From contig JAGTXK010000087.1 of the NCBI GenBank assembly GCA_019096195.1, positions 496,001-560,000 on the forward strand: a stretch of 64,000 nucleotides of DNA. The letters are read 5' to 3'. Made by a program: the position numbers and the translations under genes. Shown here in pieces: positions 1 through 14,456 of the stretch. The notes under the pieces were generated by a model that was not told where the DNA came from, made no database searches, and saw only the letters and a program-made list of their open reading frames with translations. This stretch comes from Boletus sp. NGJ (lineage: Eukaryota > Basidiomycota > Agaricomycetes > Boletales > Boletaceae). How positions within the stretch are numbered: position 1 is the first letter of the stretch; every line of letters starts with the position of its first letter.

Positions 1-1580
1 TCACCCCACGACGAATAGGTACGATCAATACCATCGCGCCTTTGAAGCGACTTTCCCCCATGATGCTTCAGTACCACTCTACCTCACCCCTGGCAACAAT
101 GACATAGGGTGTGTTTCGGTTCTTCTGGACGGGTCTAGGTTTATATTCTGTATTCACAGGCTCGGTGAATCTTCGTCTTTTCCCAAGGACGCCCGTCGGT
201 TTTTTGAAAAACGTTTTGGGCCCCTGAACCGAGTCGTTTCTATTTCGGGCCATCAATTCGTCTTGTTGAATGCACCGGGTCTCGTGGAGGAAGACTATCG
301 CCGTCATGCGCATGGTCAAACATATGATCACTGGACTCCACTTCCGGGAGGACCGATCGAATTCGTACGGTCGATCTCTGATCAAGAAGATGGCCACGCG
401 GTGGAACCGAAAATATTGCTCAGTCATATACCTCTCTCTCGCCCGTCGAGCAAGTCTTGTGGACCGCTGCGCGAGAAGGCTTCGATACGCCCTGGGGCGG
501 GGCATGGGTACCAATCGATGCTGGGTAAACACACGACCGAGTTTCTGTTGAAAACCTTGCAACCGTCTGTGGTGTTCAGGTGAGACAACTTTTGTCGAGT
601 GTCGACTTGCGCCAATGACATGACTAGTGGCGATAATCGCGACTATTGCGAAGTCAGGCACGAGTTACCTGGTTCCGACCTGCGAACCAGTACAATTCGG
701 GAGGTTACGGTCAAATCATTCTCTCCGAGTCGACACATCCGCAGACCAGGTTTTCAACTTCTCTCCCTAGTTCCCCCGTCTTCCTCGCCAACTGGGCCCA
801 CTTTTGCGGATGCCCCGTGTCTTCTACCCGACATGCTTCGTGTCTTTCACTCGATATATGTTCCTTGCTTCGTATTGACTGCACTCGTACTGCTATATCT
901 GAACATCGGCCCCTTCACGTCATAGAAAACGCTTTTCTAATATCTCGCCCATATCATTGACGCGTTACAGGCGATCGTCACCTCCCCCTGAGCCCGAGTC
1001 GGCCATATGGACCACTCGGACCCCGCTCAAGTCAAGAGTCCAAACGAGTCCTACCGCACCACTTCCCCTCCCCGCGCGAACCCCCAGCACAAGATCTATT
1101 CCATCTTTTCGTGCTTCCCCTGCCCTCACGCCTCAAGGTTCCCCGTTGCTCAGTCCGATCACGCTCTTCCCCTCTGGGGACGAGGGCGACCTAGAGGAAG
1201 ATTATGTCGGCCCGTCTCATTACAGCCTTCGACGAGAACCACACTACAGCAGCGGTTGGCAAGGCGAGCACGACGACACACAAGACCGTGACACGGTGCC
1301 CAACCATCCACACTCGCGCACTGCGTCGGCACCGTATTTTCTCCCGCCGCCTTTATCTCAGCATGCGCGCTCGCGATGGTCGTTTGCGTTTTGGGGGCGA
1401 CGACGGATGACGTTGGGCGTGTCTGATTGGGAGGCATGGCGGAGCTGGCTGAACGCGTCGACGCCGTTGACGGGTCATCGGCGCGGGAGGGGGCTCGTAT
1501 GGCGGTTTGCGAGCGATTGCGTGAGCGTGGCATTGCCTGCGATCGTTGCATGGTCCGTGATCAATTGGCTCTTTTTCTGA
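1..1580 (+). CDS. Cdc1/Ted1 (PGAP5)-type metallophosphoesterase, 5' end outside window
   Basis: Members of this family are ER or Golgi membrane metallophosphoesterases that remodel the ethanolamine phosphate of GPI anchors (yeast Cdc1 and Ted1, human PGAP5). Four exons join in frame: 1-108, 160-579, 628-918 and 971-1580. The first shows the metal-ligand motif PGNND. The second carries the family stretch around FGPLNR, NAPGLVEEDY and the LSHIPL strand. The third starts with GDNRDYCEV, the place of the usual GDDHDYC motif. Two hydrophobic segments follow, near 835-910 (ending LVLLYLNIG) and at the very C terminus (VAWSVINWLFF), fitting a multipass protein. The last intron has a weak donor (gtcata); if it is retained the protein would stop at 925. 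The N terminus lies left of the window. Family assignment is from remembered motifs. Confidence 0.82.
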
Positions 1581-2427
1581 AGTGACTTGGACTGGCCCGA
1601 ACGCGAGGTCGTGCGAGTGCATGGATGGAAATACCGTTAGCTTACAAGGTGCTGCTTATCGACAAAGCGTAATGATTGGACTGGTAGCAAGTCTCGGACT
1701 AGTTAAATAAAAGAATACTAGTGCTGATGTGCATTTTCAAGTTATTTCCGTCTTTTTCGGGCAGTAGTACGACTCGCTCAGATCTTGCAAGTAACAGTGA
1801 CGATGGAAAACGACACGCAAACACAACCCCAACCCGAGTCGATAGAACTGCATTCTGAGGTCTATCCTAGCATTCTATCGCTCGCACGGATGGCAAAAGT
1901 GCCGGTAAAAATCTTGGCGCGAATACGAAGCAAGCCAAAGCGTGGATTTGACAACAAGCATTGATTTCTCGTCCGAAACACATACGACGGAGGCGCTCGT
2001 TCGCCCCTCTCCCTCAATTCTTTGGTGCGTCACTCAGGATGACGCCCCTCAGGATGCTCGCGCGTGGGGTACGATTCGGATAAAGATGAGGAACGCGTCG
2101 GGCTGATCTAAACGCTACCCCATGCCCGAGAATGTCATCCAGTGTGAATCGGCGCTCAGCCCTTGGGTACGACATACCCAAGGTAAGAATTGTTTTGCCT
2201 GCGCGCTGAATGGCAAAGAAGAAAAGTGCACATGGCAGCCTGGCTTCACGACCGACAACCGTTCCTCGTCCTGGGAGGATACACGAGTAACCCGCGCTTG
2301 ACGCCGACTTGTACCCTGCGCCATGCAAGGAATGGGATATCAGATAGCGATCGTGGTCTCGATTGCGGTTGTGTACAATAGCAAACAAAAAGCAGCGCTG
2401 GGGCGTAGCACGTTCTATACACCAGCC
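1581..2427. other. convergent intergenic region, no gene seen
   Basis: This stretch separates the phosphoesterase gene from the end of the complex I subunit gene on the other strand. The genes converge, so it should hold two 3' UTRs. Several short open frames occur on both strands, but none has splice structure or a motif I recognise. Confidence 0.6.
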
Positions 2428-2856
2428 TCAATGGTGGTGTTCTGCATCCCCGTCGTGGTGTCCGTGTCCATGTCCTTCCCATGGATGCCGCAACCCCTAG
2501 AGAACGCGGCGCAACCGAGTGTGTATTAGTTCCATGAGACGACACAGAGGCTTGTGCATGGGGGCGTACCAATAGCTTGGGACCATCCTCACTACACCGT
2601 ACCGTAGGGGAGATGGAAGGGTTCATGACGCGTCAGTGCGTGCAAAGGAACGGGGCAATGGCGACTCACCGTGCACGGTAGAAGATGAAGAACCACATGG
2701 TCGCACCAAGGGCTTTGGAGAGGAATTGGTATTTGGCACCGGGTAGATGGGGATTAAACCCTAAAGCTGATATGTGCATAGACATGAAACGGCGTCAGTG
2801 GGCTGAAACGGCGACCGAATTGTGGTGAACGGCGTACGATGACCTGCACCTGCCAT
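2428..2856 (-). CDS. NADH:ubiquinone oxidoreductase small subunit, NDUFB2-like
   Basis: This very small multi-exon gene encodes about 65 residues. Read on the minus strand, a mini-exon (ATG GCA G) joins an exon beginning LGFNPHLPGAKYQFLSKALG, then TMWFFIFYRAR, then EDGPKLLG, then a tail LRHPWEGHGHGHHDG ending in HHH and a TGA. One membrane span (ATMWFFIFY) followed by a basic patch and a short PWEGH tail matches the fungal NDUFB2-type accessory subunit of the complex I membrane arm. The donors GTGAGT and GTACGC and the acceptors are clean. An upstream in-frame ATG at 2922 would add 22 residues that could act as mitochondrial presequence, so the start is uncertain. The histidine-rich tail is notable. 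It is transcribed in tandem with UGP1 upstream; only about 150 bases separate them. Confidence 0.75.
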
Positions 2857-3007
2857 GATGAGGGTTCGGGCGAGGACGGTGTTTGGTCTTGTTTCGACCA
2901 CGACAGTAGTACCCGTACTCATTTACAAGGTCCACATACACAATGTCCATATGTACATGCTACGTATCCTGCGTGTCCATCACCCACACCCTACAGTACT
3001 AAGCATA

Positions 3008-5216
<2,209 letters not shown>

Positions 5217-5464
5217 CGTGGGCTAGAAGACGAGGAGGAAGCGATGGGAAGCGAGAAAGGAGGCGACTTCCGCCATTTAACGGGACGAGTGGACATGCGT
5301 GAATGGTGAGGGTTACGTTTGCCCGAACGTTGCAAAGGGCGCAGTAGGGGGACGACACAGCCACAACAACCGGCATTCACCGTCGGAGTTTGAACCTTCA
5401 AAACCTTGATTTCAGTGGCTATCATCACAACCTCGTAAGGCTCTCATCCTCAAGACTCCTCGAC
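5217..5464. promoter_or_regulatory. divergent promoter between UGP1 and eS8 genes
   Basis: Only about 250 bases separate the start codon of UGP1 (minus strand) and that of the ribosomal protein eS8 gene (plus strand), so both promoters must lie here. The UGP1 side is pyrimidine and CTC rich on the coding strand. I see no clear TATA box. Confidence 0.55.
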
Positions 5465-6371
5465 ATGGGTAAGTGCTGTCGCTCTCCAAGATCATCCTCG
5501 TTGACGATATCTGCAAGGTATTTCACGTTCATCCCGGCACAAGCGCTCCGCAACGGGTGCCCAGCGCGCCCACTACCGCAAGAAGAGAAAGTTCGAGCTC
5601 GGTCGTCAACCCGCCAGCACCAGGCTTGGCCCAAAGCGTATCCACACCGTGCGCGTTCGTGGCGGTAACTTCAAGTATCGTGCTCTCCGTCTCGACTCTG
5701 GCAACTTTGCCTGGGCCTCCGAGCACACCACCAGGAAAACCCGTCTCATCGGTGTCGTGAGTCCAGATCTCAGTATATGTGTCTGAGAACGCTCACTTTG
5801 ACTGTGGTGTTCAGGTGTACAATGCTTCAAACAACGAGTTGGTCCGTACCAACACCTTCGTCAAGGGTGCTATCATCCAAGTCGATGCTACCCCCTTCAG
5901 ACAGTGGTATGAGGCTCACGTGGGTAGTGACATTCCTTATCTGTATACATCGCTGAAAGTCCATGATGAATGCAGTACGCACAGCCCATCACCAAGAAGG
6001 GTGCTGCCAAGGCATCTGTGCCCACCGGCGAAGAACCGGTCAAAAAATCTAGTCACGTGCAACGCATCTTGGAGGATAGGAAGAAAGGTGATATCACATC
6101 GATGATGCCAGCCCACGCCGGAAATGCTGATCCGTCGCCAGATGCTAAAATTGACCCCCTCTTGGAGCAACAATTCCTTGCTGGTCGCCTGTATGCGGCC
6201 ATCGCCAGCAGACCGGGACAGTCGGGTCGCGCCGATGGGTACATCCTCGAGGGCAAAGAGCTCGAAGTAAGTTCGGATGCGGGTTAAGTTGCTGCGGTGC
6301 TGACGTCAATGGATCAGTTCTATGTCAGGAAACTGCGGTCTGGCAAGCAGAAGCACGCACACAATGCATAA
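5465..6371 (+). CDS. RPS8: 40S ribosomal protein eS8
   Basis: Structural protein of the small ribosomal subunit. The coding sequence starts with a tiny first exon (ATG G, then a GTAAGT donor), a common layout for fungal ribosomal protein genes. Exon two begins [16 protein letters not shown], followed by [36 protein letters not shown] and [11 protein letters not shown]. Later exons give [17 protein letters not shown], the WYEAH block, a hydrophilic middle and a C terminus [20 protein letters not shown]. The introns all have normal GT-AG ends (for example 5755-5814). The length of about 215 residues is normal for fungi. The position usually reading SRDS is SRSS here. Confidence 0.95.
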
Positions 6372-6759
6372 GATCATTTTTGGTCGTTTGGCGGGGACGA
6401 GTTGTTCGGTCGAGATAGCTGAGCGGCGAGGACATTGAGAGCTAAAAAATATGTGGAATAGCACTATGCTTAGTCTATGACGACTCTTTTCATATGCTAT
6501 GAGATTGTCCCCACCTTGTTAGATTCTGATTATATAATCAGGGAAACCAAAAGGGAATGCCGTAACCGGACCAGTGCCAGACTGAGCAGACTTTCCTTCC
6601 CTCTTGCTCTGCCTCTTCGCGTCATATTTTCACCTTTTCTCTCACCCTCCCCCCAACGCGCCACCGTCGTCCCCGTTGTCGAGCTCGATGCCCACGGCGT
6701 CGGCGGCAGGCTCCCACTCTCTGCGAGGAGCCCCTTTGACATGGCGGCCCACCAAAATC
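6372..6759. other. intergenic region before SET9
   Basis: Holds the 3' UTR of the eS8 gene and the 5' region of the methyltransferase gene. It contains a pyrimidine-rich tract (about 6590-6680). An in-frame upstream ATG near 6688 would extend the methyltransferase by about 24 low-complexity residues. Confidence 0.5.
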
Positions 6760-9700
6760 ATGAACATGCGTGACCTTTCTAGGGACGACGACTTTCTCAG
6801 TCACCTTCTCGTCGAGAAGCTCGGTACCGGAAATGTTCCTCTCTGCGTACACAAGATGGATCCTTCTCGGAGACTCCCAAAGGTTCCGGCGAGCGATCTC
6901 ATGACAGCTGTTAGACGCGTGAGTCGCACCACCACCTGCAGTCACGCTATCTTGTTCATTTCGCAACGTCTACATCCAAACATTTTGGTACATTTTTTTT
7001 TGTCTTCATAGCTGGTCGAAAGTAAGGGCGCTCCTCAAAACGCTATGCGTCAAGCAGTGGACGAACTCCTCGCGTAGGTGTCTTTGCATTCTTATGTCCT
7101 GAGAACGTTATCTCTCACCTCTGCATATTCTAGTCTTCAGTCCGTTCGTTACTACCTCAAGCCATATACACAAAAGCAGATTAATGCGTTCGCCACGTGT
7201 GTACGACCCTGCTATTTCGTTAACAACGCCTGAAGTTCGGTTCGCCACAGACATGCGTCGCGATATTTCGAACTATACTATCCTGGGGGTTGTATTGAGA
7301 TAGCACACACATCACGATATTCCCACAAGACCGGCAAGTCCGAATTGTGTATCCTTGCCACCCGTCCCCTGTCTCCTGGGATGGTTATCGCGGAATTGAA
7401 GGGCTCAATGGCGCACTTATCCAAAGAAGAGGACAAGGAGCTTAAGCGAACAGACCTGAGAAATCTCGACATTAGAAGGGACTTCAGCGTGATACATTCT
7501 CGCCAGATGAAGAAAAACCATCTATTTTTAGGTCCTGCTCGATTCGTGAATGTAAGTCACGGTGGTTTCAGTCAGTGTATGCTCACTCCACGTTTTTCTA
7601 CAGCACGATTGCGACAACAACTGCGAGTTGTTTCGGGAAGGCAAGTACATCACTTTCCGCGTTCTCCGGCCTATCGCCGTTGGCGAGGAGATAACAGCAC
7701 ATTATGGTGATGGTTATTGTCAGTGCATGCGATATTCTTCCGTGCCATACCCCTAATTTAGTCGTTTAGTTGGCAGCAAGAACCGGTACTGTCTTTGTGA
7801 AACGTGCGAGAGAAACGGCCGAGGAGGATATGGACTTGAAGGCGAGGCTTCCGGCTGCGAATCGGACCCCGGAGTATCAGATGATGATCTCACCGATTCT
7901 GAGCCTGTGCCAACTGCGGTAGGCAACGTGAACGAGCGCAGAACTCGCCGCGGAGTGTATGCTATTATCCAGGAACAGGATGACGATTCAGACGAAAGTG
8001 ATGATGAAGAGAAAGAAGGAAACAAACCACTTGCAAACGCTTCGGACGTTGCCGAGGTCGACTTGGAGTTAGAAGGCGACTTCTCCTCTTCTGTCCCTCG
8101 ATCATCATCGCGAAGATCAGCCTCAAGGTTTGTCAGAAATGTATCAATGGTTCATTTTCTGACCCTTTCGTTTCAACAGCTCTGCCCCCTCCATCAGTCG
8201 TAGTTCTGAGTTGACGGATGGACCAAGGACTCAGCTCAGATCTACCCGGCTGAGGCAGAAAGCATCTCCCACTGCTACTCCCGAGGTCTCCACGAAATCG
8301 CTTACGCCTGCGCCATCTGACCCTGCACAACTGCCTTCTCGATACACAAGACGAAGTGCCAGCAGGCTATCCACTCCTATCCATAGTAAGGAAAAGGATA
8401 GAATCCCGATCAAAGAGGAGCCTGAAGCACGAATTCTGCGCACGCGTCCCTCAATGCAAGTCGATAGGAACGAGTCTTTGAGTATTGCCAACCAGATTGC
8501 ACCTATGGGGCCAGATGGACAACCGTTACCTACCTGCGTAACATGCCACAACATTCTGCCAATGATCTCCGTCGATAATCAAATAGTTTGGGGTCTTAAC
8601 ATTGACACGACGCCGCGGCGAGGCAAGAAACGCAAGGAGCCACAAGAGTGTCCTCGGTATGTCGAGCTTTCCATTCATTTCAAAGACAGACTCTATCTCA
8701 CGTTGCGGCGTTTCATCTTTGCGCCAGATGCATGCGCCATTTTGCTATTTATTCACAGCCGTGGCCGGCTCGTTTAGCGAGTCAGGTCGTTGCTTCTGTT
8801 CCTCGAGATGATGGAGAATCATCTTCTAGACGTCCTGCCCAAAAGAACGTTTTGACTGTGGAGCCTAAACACGCAGCTGGTGGTGAGGAGCGGCCGGCGA
8901 AGAGACGGAAGATTGAACAGGGACCAATTGTGGAGATGTCGGACAAAGCAAAGGAGCTCTTGATGGCTCCCAAGAGGGGGCGGGGTCGCCCTCGCAAACA
9001 TCCTATGGCGGAGGTCCCTAAACGCAAACGAGGCAGGCCCCGTAAATCATCCCCTGTCAGAGCGATCCGTGCACCGCCACCTCTGAAGTCCCAAGCCTCT
9101 ACGCCTGTCAAGCTCGTACGGCCACGCATCACTTCCTCAGTGCACGTGAAATCCAGGAGTGAACCTGCCAGTCCATCGTCTTCACGAGGCAACCTCAAGC
9201 CCAAGTCGCTGGCTGTCAAATTCCAGCCCAGGGACTCGAATGGTCGTTTCGGCAAGAAAGCAACGACTAATGGTAGATTCGTGAGGAAGAGGATTGGTAC
9301 TCTACGAAGTGGTTCAACACGAGCGCAGAGAGTCCTGCAGAGGGCAAAGGTGGAACGATGGCTTGGGGATAAGCAGGAGCAGCTTGAAACCAACGATGAG
9401 GCTGAGGACCTTCCTGTGCTTGCTAGCGGGAAACGCGGGCGCGCTATCAGTCCTGACGAGTCACCGCGTTCGAGTAAGAAACTGCGGAGTAGTCTGCGTC
9501 CAGGAGACGGAGATGGAGATCCGGCTCCGCATAATCCCAGCGGTTCTTCATTAAGGTTCAAGGGCTTGAACGCTAGTCTCCTTTGTCGACCTAACCCCAC
9601 GAATTTCGCTCGCAGGACCTGGGCTCCTCCCCCGCTTGAAGATTCGTCCCCAGACGATGAAGACGCGGAGGGTTCCCTCCCTACCATAGAGAGTGAGAGT

Positions 9701-10528
9701 AACGGGCCTGTCACTCCTCAAGATCGTACCCCGCTGCCCATTCCAAGTCCAGACCAATTTCCGTTTCAAAGCAAGCCTAGCGTTGATAGCAAATTTGAAG
9801 AGCCTGCTCCACGTCACCCCACGCCCACGCCGCTCTACACACAGCGTCTCCACTATCCTGACGTTCAAACCATCCCCCATTAATTTTGCCAGGCGACGAT
9901 GGTCTTCAAGCATCAAGTCACCGTTAGAACCAGGGACTGGGACCCGTCGGAGCCAGAGACTACGACCGTGGTCTTCGCTTCCTGACGACAATAATTTATC
10001 TTTGACTGCCTCACAATCTGAGATATCATCCGCGTTGAGTACACGGACAACGCTTGCTGGTCGATCGGTATCACCGCAGAAGTCCACGATAATCGATGTG
10101 GCCACCCAGGCAATTTCAGAAGCAGCAACTGAGTCCGTGCGTATGGTTTCCTAACCCTTTCATATTCATAGAACTGAGCATCCTCGCAGGTAGGGGACCT
10201 CTCGGACTATCTTTTGAAACCTCACACGGCATTCTCTGGTGAACAATCATTTGAGACCACAAACTCCGGCGACGACCCTATTGTTGAGGCGCTCCTTGCA
10301 GAAACCCCGGAGAGCCACGAAGGATCCGCAAATGAAAACCCCCTTTCTCATCTCCGCGTTACATACACCACAGAGCTTCCAGCAGTCGTGCCCTGGAAGA
10401 ATGCCCAGGCAACACCCATGTCCCATTACCTGAAGAAGTCCGCCTCCTTCCGTGGCGATGAGTTGGCTTCACCGACACATCTCGTCCATGCTGGGTGGGA
10501 TTCTGCATCAGATATACTTTCCGATTGA
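6760..10528 (+). CDS. SET9: histone H4 lysine-20 methyltransferase, Set9/Suv4-20 type
   Basis: Nuclear SET-domain enzyme that methylates H4K20 and in fission yeast acts in the DNA damage checkpoint. The N-terminal helical part (RDDDFLSHLLVEKLGTG, SVRYYLKPYTQKQINAF) leads into the SET domain: YYPGGCIEIAHTSRYS, then GKSELCILATRPLSPG, RRDFSVIHSRQMKKN, the cofactor motif GPARFVNHDCDNNCEL and the catalytic end GEEITAHYGDGYFG. A cysteine cluster CLCETCE follows. A long disordered tail has two AT-hooks (GRGRPRKHP and KRGRPRKSS, bases about 8975-9050) and many S/T-P sites. A second cysteine group (CVTCHNILP, then CPRCMRHF) lies near 8540-8740. The splice near 9850-9920 could not be fixed: the reading frame changes there and several weak splice pairs are possible. 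The protein is about 1,050 residues, much longer than S. pombe Set9. Confidence 0.88.
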
Positions 10529-10809
10529 CGCAACGTCTTGTTCAGGAAGTCTTCGATGTAATTTATTTCCCCACCCTGCCCCGCTCGCCCACTTGCCCAC
10601 TCGTTCGCCCAACTCCCAACCGCATTTAAACAATAACTTATGCCTTGTTGAAGTTTTTTTTTCTTCGCGTAGGCTAACCATACTTCAGATATCGATATCG
10701 TACGAACAGTATAGTTGTTAATGTCCATAGTTCACGAATGCAGTTTGACGAGCTCATCAAATTTGACATTAGGAGACGATAACACTATACATGCGACCCT
10801 TGCTATTTA

Positions 10810-12931
10810 TCACGACTGTCCGTCAGGCTTGAGCGAGCTCCGTCCAGCCCGCAGTATTTCATCTGTGGACAGCAAATTTACGGCGATGACGGAACTGCGT
10901 ACCTAAATGAGCACAACACGCGTTGGTGGAGAGTGGCATGGGCTGGACTCACCAGGAGTTCAACATCTGCCGTTTCACCCTATAATTATCCCAAATACCC
11001 TCGACCGTAGGGTCAAACGGCTCGCCAGACTCAAGGTCGATACCAACGATGTTGCCTTCCGATTGTTCGTCCTGAGACAACGCAGAAAATGAACATGTCA
11101 GGTAGATCGATCTCGATAGAATCACCCCCCCCTCCCCCGAAAAAAGGGCACACGCACCTGCAGGGCCACGACGGCATCCAGAACGTCAAAGCCACCATTC
11201 TGAACAAGGGTCTTTGGGATGATCAACAGTGCATCCGCGAAAGCCTGTACTCCCATTTTGACCCTTCCCTTGGCGGCCTTCTTGACGGGTCCACTGAGAT
11301 GCGCAGCACATGCGACTTCGAATGCACCAGCACCAGGAATCAAGCATTCGTCCTCGAGTGCATTCTTGACGGCACGGAGTCCGTCGCGAAGAGCATCCTG
11401 AATTCGCTGGATCGTATGCGCGTTGGGGCCCTTGATTAAAAGCGTGACGCTCTTGGGATTCTTGACATCCTCAAGGAATGTAAATTTCTCCTCTCCGAGA
11501 GTGTGCTCATAGACGAGACCAGCCCAGCCGAGAATGTCCGGGGTGAGGTCATCAACGGAGTTTTGAGCTATGCCTCCACAAATGAGCTGCAACCTGTGAT
11601 AGGCAAGTTTGTGATTAATAGTCATCGTATTACGTCTCAACGTCGGAGGCGCACCGCTCCATGTTGCGTCGCTTAGCACGTCGCAGGGCAAAAATGCCAT
11701 TTTTTGCGAGAATATCGAGACTGAGAGGGTCTATTCCTTTTTGATTGATCACGACGAAATTTTTCGGTTTCTCGCTGCCACCGACAGCTTGGTCGCAGAC
11801 GAGATTCTTGAGGTCAACGACTTTTTTGACTTTAACGTCCACGAAACGTCGCTCAGACTCGACGAGTTTCTCGCGCTGCTCTGCCGACGAGTAGAAGAAG
11901 CCAGAATTAACCTCCCTAAGGTTTTGCGAATTTAGAGTTGGGAGAAGCAGTGCATGCAAACGTACGTCTTCTCGTATTCGAGACTGACATTCAACGTCAG
12001 AATGTAGGCATTCTCGACGCGTTTTGGCATATCCGGATGTCTTGCGCCGTGATCCATGACCAAACCACGCACAAGCTGAGTTTCTGACGCTGTGCGGTGC
12101 TGCATTTTCATAATTTCAATCATGTGAAGATCAATAGGGTCTCTCCACTGATCTTTCGCTCCTGCAGTAAACTTTTAGCGTGGAGACCCTGATTCTGAGA
12201 TTAAATACGTGCCTTTTGGGGGCGGTGGTGGCCTGATGGTGAGCACGGCGTCTACAACGTCAGCTGCGAGCTGCTTCGCTAGCGAGGCATGCAGCTTGGT
12301 TGCAAGCGAAGTGTGTGCGACATTAATTAGGGTAGGCCGATCCAGCTTCAATGACTGTTTGAACGTGTCTAGAAACTGCAGGTTGCGTCAGCGGTGGGCG
12401 GAAGCTGGGCCAACATCGGACACAGACGGCTAAAGCCTCTTTCTTCGCGAGATCAAAGCCCTCGCCTATGACGGTAGGATGCACGCCTTCAGAGATGTAG
12501 CGATCTGCTTGTTTAAGCAACTCTCCTACGAGGAGGACGACGGAGGTGGTGCCATCGCCAACTTGATCGTCTTGAGCGACCGCAGTACGGGCGATCATCG
12601 CGGCCGTCGGATTCTGTATTTGCATCTCTGAGAGCAGCACTTTACCATCCTTTGTCATCTTGATCTGACCAGAACCGTCCACGAGCATCTTGAGCGTTCC
12701 TCTTGGACCTGAGGCAGATTTGATCGCGAAAGAGGGGGGCGAGATGGGCTGCACAATGCTTACCGAGATTACCCTTCACCACATTTGCGAGCCCCATCGC
12801 GCCTGTTGTGTTGACCTGGTGGGAGGGATGTGGACGAGGAGAGACATGCAGGGAGATGAAATTACCTGCAGCGCCGCAGCGCGACGAACGCTTTCAGCTT
12901 TTGGGTTGATTAGTTCTATACTAGACGACAT
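10810..12931 (-). CDS. CCT6: T-complex chaperonin subunit zeta
   Basis: One of eight subunits of the cytosolic TRiC/CCT folding chamber that folds actin, tubulin and WD proteins. Minus-strand exons read [20 protein letters not shown], then [27 protein letters not shown] and [15 protein letters not shown]. The ATP site [19 protein letters not shown] is intact. Next come [122 protein letters not shown] and [14 protein letters not shown]. The end is [13 protein letters not shown] and a short SSLKPDGQS tail. The features [12 protein letters not shown] and AKRRNMER point to zeta (CCT6) rather than eta. Length about 550 residues, as expected. Confidence 0.93.
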
Positions 12932-13300
12932 GATGATCAGTGATTGCGTTCAACGTGGTGCTCCAGGTCGATTGTGGTGGTCGGTCTGAAGGTCGTACTA
13001 GAAGATAGCGTTGCCAGTGCAGGTGGCGGAGTACCAAATCGGCAATGCTTGGATATGAACCATCACCTCGACCTTGACCTAACGCACTCGCCTACATCAT
13101 GACTGATGACTTACCGCTATCCCCACAGCTACGGCACCAGGCTGGCGCGTTTCTATCACTCAAACGTGCCTCACAATGCTAGCCAAAAAAAAACCGGTCC
13201 GTCTCGTATATATCGCTGCCACTAATCCGTTTGCAGGTCAAGCAAAAGGAAAAAGTCTCCTCAGCGATTGAGAGCGGTAGTCTCACCTCCTCTAACGATC
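12932..13300. other. divergent intergenic region
   Basis: Lies between the start codons of CCT6 (minus) and the proline-rich gene (plus), so it should carry both promoters. An A-rich run (gccaaaaaaaaacc, about 13183-13196) stands out as a possible nucleosome-excluding tract. No other element recognised. Confidence 0.45.
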
Positions 13301-14162
13301 ATGTCTCCCAGTCCCATACGCGATTTCCCAGTCTCTCATATCAGTGGCGCACACCATCGCAGAGATGCGCCACCAGTATGTTGGTCTCATTAGTGCACAA
13401 TTACCGTCTAACCTTGTTCTGCAACAGAGGCCGAAGGACTCCATCAAACCATTGTTGACTCACGAACCGCTCCCTAATGATAGGGAAAAGAAGCCGGCAG
13501 CTCGGCCTCAGAAAAAGCGCAAGCCCGTTATTCCTACCAAGCCGGTCTTTACGTTTGATCCAAAGTGCGGCCGTATACCTTCCGGAAGACAGGACCCCCC
13601 TATGTCCCCGCCTCTCTCCTCTAGACCATCTGCTTCAGAGTCGTCAACGTCGACAAGCTCATATGATGAGCAGCAGATGACTCCTTTTGCCGATCACGAG
13701 ATTCATGACCCGTTTTATGACGGATATGATGCGCAGAAACGACCTCGCATCTTTTCAGGATGTCCTCCCTCATCTTATCCCGCCACCGCATGCACAGACA
13801 TGAACGATATCAGCTTGGTAGCGCCTGACTTCTATGACTCGCCTACCTCATCCTCCTCCCCGGACCTGTCGGACCAATCTCACTGCGCTGCTGAGTTTTC
13901 CGCCTCGACCATTGACTATGTGCACCACTGGCAGGTTCAGCCTGCCGTGCAAATGAATCCATATGGAAACCAGGCATACGTACCACAGCCAGTGGTGCAA
14001 CAGGACACCTACAGTTATTCCATGGATCTTTGTCCAGACCGCCCACCACAGAGCTTACCTGTGCAGTACCTCGAAGCTGCCCATAGCAGAGCGGCACCAC
14101 ATGGCATTCTAACGTATCCTGAAAGTAATGGCTATTCATACCCACCGCCACACAGATACTAG
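13301..14162 (+). CDS. hypothetical proline/serine-rich protein
   Basis: I do not recognise this protein. Two exons, 13301-13375 and 13428-14162, join across a well-formed 52 bp intron (GTATGT donor, CTAAC branch site, CAACAG acceptor), giving 269 residues. Without that intron a stop follows soon after the start, so splicing decides the start. The protein begins MSPSPIRDFPVSHISG. It has a basic patch (ARPQKKRKPVIPTK) that could be a nuclear localisation signal, then a Ser/Pro-rich middle, and a Tyr/Pro/Gln-rich C terminus (PQPVVQQDTYSYSMD, YSYPPPHRY). No folded domain, membrane span or cysteine pattern is visible. It may be a nuclear or transcription-related disordered protein; that is inference. 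Confidence 0.65.
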
Positions 14163-14456
14163 GACTAGTTGTCTTGCCAAGAAGGTATAGTTCAGCTTAC
14201 CGATGTTCAATTTTTCTGCTTTCTTGTCCCCAAGTCTATGGTGTTTCTGGAAACATGGACTCGTAGAGTAATTGTTTTCTATCGCTGTCGGGGTGTCCGT
14301 AATTACTGTATCTTGGTTGTTGTATTGTAAATGCCAATAGACTCCGCGCTGTTTCGGCCTCTTCATGAGCAATGAGCGTTGCCTCCGGTTATCCACAACC
14401 ACCATCATCTCGCTACCACATTCCTCTGCAGAAATCGCTGCACTCAACTGGACAGG

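Noticed and set aside
8782-9714. 310-codon open frame antisense to SET9
   Set aside because: It mirrors the low-complexity Ser/Arg/Pro-rich tail of SET9 on the opposite strand; a shadow frame.
10907-11439. Plus-strand open frames
   Set aside because: Antisense to CCT6 exons, which carry clear chaperonin motifs.
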